Shown here: piece by piece, positions 61,408-64,000 of the stretch | Layout: each line of letters starts with the position of its first letter | Numbering within the stretch: the stretch's first letter is position 1 | Program-made: the position numbers and the translations under genes | DNA from: REEB509 sp049314555 | GTDB lineage: Bacteria; Pseudomonadota; Alphaproteobacteria; Caulobacterales; Aquidulcibacteraceae | Assembly: GCA_049314555.1 (NCBI GenBank) | Contig: JBMOEW010000008.1 | Location: 23,981-87,980, forward strand | Direction of reading: 5' to 3' | DNA: 64,000 nt | The notes under the pieces: model-generated | What the model was told of the DNA's origin: nothing | The model's input: only the letters and a program-made list of their open reading frames with translations | The model's database searches: none

Positions 61408-61845
61408 TCACTCGGGGTCGCGCCAAACATAATGGAAAGTCAGATAGTACAATCCAGCGTACGTGAATGCGCCGCACAGCCAAATGAGATACACGACTGC
61501 TTCATCGATCGTGATCATCCCGCCCGGCGCATATTCAAATCCAGAGGTTGCGTTCAGCAGGCCAGCCGAACCGGCAGCACTCAACTGTCCCGCGGCTTCA
61601 AGCTCAAACAAGCGAGCAACGAGGCCCGCGTGCTGGCCCTGTGCGCCCAACAAGACCACACCCAACATCATCAGCGAAACGGACAGAAAGAAAAACGCCA
61701 TCAAGCGCGTGATCAGCCGCTCGTTGTGCAGCACATAATGCAGGCTTGCCACGTACACGGACAAGATGGTGAAGAAAACGCCGGTGCCCACCAACAAAAT
61801 GTTGGTGAACTCGATCATCTGCTCAACAACTTCCCCTTCGGTCAT
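61408..61845 (-). CDS. Small membrane protein within the pdh cluster
   Basis: A 145-residue protein with three or four hydrophobic segments (ILLVGTGVFFTILSVYVASL, LMAFFFLSVSLMMLGVVLLG, VVYLIWLCGAFTYAGLYYL). I recognise no family. It sits between pdhB and pdhC, in the same orientation and with short gaps (32 and 10 bp), which is unusual for a PDH operon. Confidence 0.75.
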   Translation of the reverse strand: MTEGEVVEQMIEFTNILLVGTGVFFTILSVYVASLHYVLHNERLITRLMAFFFLSVSLMMLGVVLLGAQGQHAGLVARLFELEAAGQLSAAGSAGLLNATSGFEYAPGGMITIDEAVVYLIWLCGAFTYAGLYYLTFHYVWRDPE

Positions 61846-61877
61846 GACGTCCCTCGTTCGATCCCGCTTCAGCGCGC

Positions 61878-63230
61878 TTAACAGACCGCCCGCACGGCCC
61901 GCACCACATCATCGACCTGCGGCAAAGCCAGCGCCTCCAAATTCGCAGCATAAGCGAGTGGCGCATCAACCTGATGAACCCGCGTCGGCGGAGCATCCAG
62001 GTAATCAAACGCCTCAGACGTGACCCGCGCACATACCTCCGCGCCAATGCCACATGGGCCCCACCCCTCTTCCACCGTCACCAAGCGGCTCGTGCGTTTT
62101 ACGCTTTCAACGATGCAGGGCATGTCCAACGGACGCAGCGTGCGAAGGTCGATCACTTCTGCTTCAATTCCCTCAGCGGCAAGGATCTCAGCCGCCGCCA
62201 TCGCATGCGACACCATCCGCGAATGCGCCGTAATCGTCACATCACGGCCGGCCCGGCGCACGCGCGCTTTGCCGATCGGCAAGACCCAGTCGGCAACATC
62301 AGGCACGTCAAATTCAACGCCGTAGAGCATCTCGTGTTCCAGAAACACCACGGGGTTGGGGCTTCGGATGGCTGCTTTCAGAAGGCCTTTGGCGTCAGCC
62401 GCATCGTAAGGCGCAATTACCGTCAAGCCCGGCACATGCGCATACCAGCTGGAGTAATCCTGACTGTGCTGTGCAGCCACCCGCGCAGCCGCGCCGTTTG
62501 GCCCCCGAAACACCATCGGAGAGCGAATTTGGCCACCGGACATGTAGAGCGTTTTGGCCGCCGAATTGATGATCTGGTCAATCGCCTGCATCGCAAAATT
62601 CCAGGTCATGAATTCCACGACCGGCCGCAGGCCGGCCATCGCAGCCCCCACGCCAAGGCCAGCAAACCCATGCTCCGTGATCGGTGTATCAACGACCCGC
62701 TTCGGCCCAAACTCTTCAAGCAGCCCGCGTGATACCTTGTAGGCACCTTGATATTCGCCCACTTCTTCGCCGATCAAAAACACATCGGGGTCGCGCCGCA
62801 TTTCTTCAGCGATCGCATCGCGAAGTGCATCGCGCAGCGTCGTTCGCACCATCTTTGTGCCCACCGGCAGGTCCGGATCGGAAAGTGCAGCAGTGGTCGT
62901 GGGCAAAGCAGAAGGGGCCGGCTCGGCGGTGTGCGCAGCGCCGACCGATTGCGGATCGGCCTTCGCCATGCTCGGGGCAGCAGCCCCACCTTCCATCTTC
63001 AAACGGGCAATAGGTGTGTTCACCTTGACGCCTTGCGCCCCTGCTGGGATTAAAAGAGCCTCGATCACGCCCTCGTCCACAGCCTCAACTTCCATCGTCG
63101 CTTTGTCGGTCTCGATCTCCGCTATGACTTGACCGGCTTCTATGGCGTCGCCTGGCTGCACCAGCCACTTTGTCAGATTGCCTTCCTCCATCGTCGGCGA
63201 CAGAGCGGGCATCAAAATGGTGGTCGACAT
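61878..63230 (-). CDS. pdhB: Pyruvate dehydrogenase E1 beta subunit with lipoyl domain
   Basis: A 450-residue E1 beta with an N-terminal lipoyl domain (lipoyl-Lys K43 in ETDKATMEVEA, nearly identical to that of pdhC), an Ala/Pro linker (about 82-118), then the transketolase-like beta domain: LIGEEVGEYQGAYKVSRGL, DTPITEHGFAGLGVGAAM, VFRGPNGAAARVAAQHSQDY. Lipoylated E1 beta is typical of Alphaproteobacteria. It lies 5 bp after the small 94-residue gene. Confidence 0.96.
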   Translation of the reverse strand: MSTTILMPALSPTMEEGNLTKWLVQPGDAIEAGQVIAEIETDKATMEVEAVDEGVIEALLIPAGAQGVKVNTPIARLKMEGGAAAPSMAKADPQSVGAAHTAEPAPSALPTTTAALSDPDLPVGTKMVRTTLRDALRDAIAEEMRRDPDVFLIGEEVGEYQGAYKVSRGLLEEFGPKRVVDTPITEHGFAGLGVGAAMAGLRPVVEFMTWNFAMQAIDQIINSAAKTLYMSGGQIRSPMVFRGPNGAAARVAAQHSQDYSSWYAHVPGLTVIAPYDAADAKGLLKAAIRSPNPVVFLEHEMLYGVEFDVPDVADWVLPIGKARVRRAGRDVTITAHSRMVSHAMAAAEILAAEGIEAEVIDLRTLRPLDMPCIVESVKRTSRLVTVEEGWGPCGIGAEVCARVTSEAFDYLDAPPTRVHQVDAPLAYAANLEALALPQVDDVVRAVRAVC

Positions 63231-63235
63231 CAGTT

Positions 63236-63520
63236 CTAATCCCCTAAGGTCATCGTTTGCAGCACCAGGGCGAACGCCATCAGGCCCAGCCCGAATGCGT
63301 AGTTTGCTCGGCTTGTCCGCAGCAACCGCGCCGCCTCCGGTGGCAAGCGCCTGCGATCAAGTTCCAATTCTGTGACGAAGCACCGCTGCGCTTTGTCGTA
63401 GTCGCCCCCAACAGCGGCCCGCCAGCGCGACACCGCCGCCCGTCGTTCCAGCGCGGCCTTCACCATCAACACGCCCACCCCACCGAAGATCACCCCCTGC
63501 AGAATGGCGCGCCACACCAT
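63236..63520 (-). CDS. Small membrane protein within the pdh cluster
   Basis: A 94-residue protein with a membrane segment at each end (ILQGVIFGGVGVLMVKAAL and YAFGLGLMAFALVLQTMTL) and a charged middle. No family recognised. It is between the DUF5076 gene and pdhB, 2 and 5 bp away, so it must be co-transcribed. Confidence 0.72.
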   Translation of the reverse strand: MVWRAILQGVIFGGVGVLMVKAALERRAAVSRWRAAVGGDYDKAQRCFVTELELDRRRLPPEAARLLRTSRANYAFGLGLMAFALVLQTMTLGD

Positions 63521-63522
63521 GA

Positions 63523-63843
63523 TTAGCTCTCCTTCATGGTCCCGGCCGGCGAGCCCTTGCTCGCTTGGTCCCGCAGCGTCTCATCAAAATTCAGCCGGAT
63601 CGCCTCAAGCGCGTCAGCTTCATTGCCACCCTGCGCCTTTGCGTGGGCATGCGCCATATAGCGCGCCACCACACCCAGCAGCCGGCCCCATTTCCAAACA
63701 TCGTCCCCGTAAAGGGCCGGCGGAAACACCGCCGCCAACTCCGAGGAGTCAACGATCCAAACACTCAACACCTGATCCGCGCTGGTCGCAGCTTTAGGAA
63801 CAGAGTCCGGTCTTGGCAGCTCTCTAATGGGGGGCGACGACAC
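63523..63843 (-). CDS. DUF5076-like protein
   Basis: A 106-residue protein: RELPRPDSVPKAATSADQVL, VWIVDSSELAAVFPPAL and WGRLLGVVARYMAHAHA fit DUF5076, a small family often found by pdhA in Alphaproteobacteria. A GTG at 63843 gives the family-like start; a TTG at 63867 overlapping the pdhA stop is the alternative. Function unknown. Confidence 0.75.
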   Translation of the reverse strand: MSSPPIRELPRPDSVPKAATSADQVLSVWIVDSSELAAVFPPALYGDDVWKWGRLLGVVARYMAHAHAKAQGGNEADALEAIRLNFDETLRDQASKGSPAGTMKES

Positions 63844-63863
63844 GAAACAACCACTCCAAAACG

Positions 63864-64000
63864 TCAAAGCGTAATGTGCATCATGAGTTCATCAACGGGC
63901 GGCTCGGGGCTTTCCTGCGCAAACTGCGCAGCTTCCACCACTTCCGCCCGGATTTCACGATCAATGTCTTTGAGCGCCTCTTCGCTTGCAGCGCCCGCCG
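63864..64000 (-). CDS. pdhA: Pyruvate dehydrogenase E1 alpha subunit, C-terminal end (partial at window edge)
   Basis: The (-) frame from the right edge reads DIDREIRAEVVEAAQFAQES, then PEPPVDELM and a stop at 63864. This is the usual C-terminus of E1 alpha. Most of the gene lies beyond the window. Its position before DUF5076 and pdhB supports the call. Confidence 0.9.
   Translation of the reverse strand, partial: AGAASEEALKDIDREIRAEVVEAAQFAQESPEPPVDELMMHITL

Overview
The window reads as a chromosomal segment of an alphaproteobacterium, probably near Caulobacterales/Hyphomonadales. Evidence: the dusB-ntrB-ntrC-ntrY-ntrX-dat-hfq-hflX gene string, a fused ispDF, a lipoyl-bearing PDH E1 beta subunit, an APH-type homoserine kinase beside ispH and rnhA, and a sphingomonad/Caulobacter-style TonB receptor. 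Genes are tightly packed, with many 1-10 bp stop/start overlaps. I saw no rRNA, tRNA, CRISPR array, insertion sequence or phage gene, and no gene-free stretch over 300 bp.

Positions 1-27,024 hold an accessory catabolic locus. A (+) arm has MmgE/PrpD (cut by the window edge), an acyl-CoA/aryl-CoA ligase, an amidase and a DUF3598 protein. A (-) unit has a membrane protein, an FAD-linked oxidase and an aldehyde dehydrogenase. It is preceded by a GntR/UTRA regulator and a YCII protein. A (+) operon encodes a LeuC/LeuD-like hydratase and an isocitrate-lyase-family lyase. A six-gene (-) operon encodes an isochorismatase-type amidohydrolase, two PuuE-like cyclic-amide hydrolases, a VOC protein, a YjbR protein and a nitrilase homologue. 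Next come a Na+/solute symporter, a DUF1330 lipoprotein and a TonB receptor. Then follow two CpcT/CpeT-like proteins, an exported flavin amine oxidase, a second nitrilase homologue, DUF1838, a RedY/HapK-like protein and a VOC lipoprotein.

My main hypothesis is that the enzymes form a route cyclic imide -> half-amide -> substituted maleate -> substituted malate -> pyruvate plus a carboxylic acid. This would parallel known maleimide/maleamate and dimethylmaleate chemistry. Bilin-lyase-fold proteins, a RedY-like protein, an outer-membrane receptor and many exported proteins suggest that the imide may come from a linear tetrapyrrole or another pyrrolic pigment. A GGTATA-centred motif sits in every promoter gap of the locus and is a good candidate for the GntR operator.

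Positions 27,168-33,914 are a core (+) run: rlpA, a PBP5-type carboxypeptidase, tmk, holB, tatD, a PhnP-like hydrolase and mazG. Positions 33,945-43,680 are the (-) nitrogen-regulation operon ending in hfq-hflX; both response regulators lack the sigma54-contact GAFTGA loop. Positions 43,758-57,485 carry ispDF, an MFS/spermidine-synthase fusion, a CinA-family deamidase, a COQ10-like protein, lipA, an acyl-AMP ligase, argS, ispH, thrB and rnhA. Positions 57,472-64,000 are the (-) pyruvate dehydrogenase region: pdhA (cut by the window edge), pdhB, pdhC and lpdA, with interspersed small genes.
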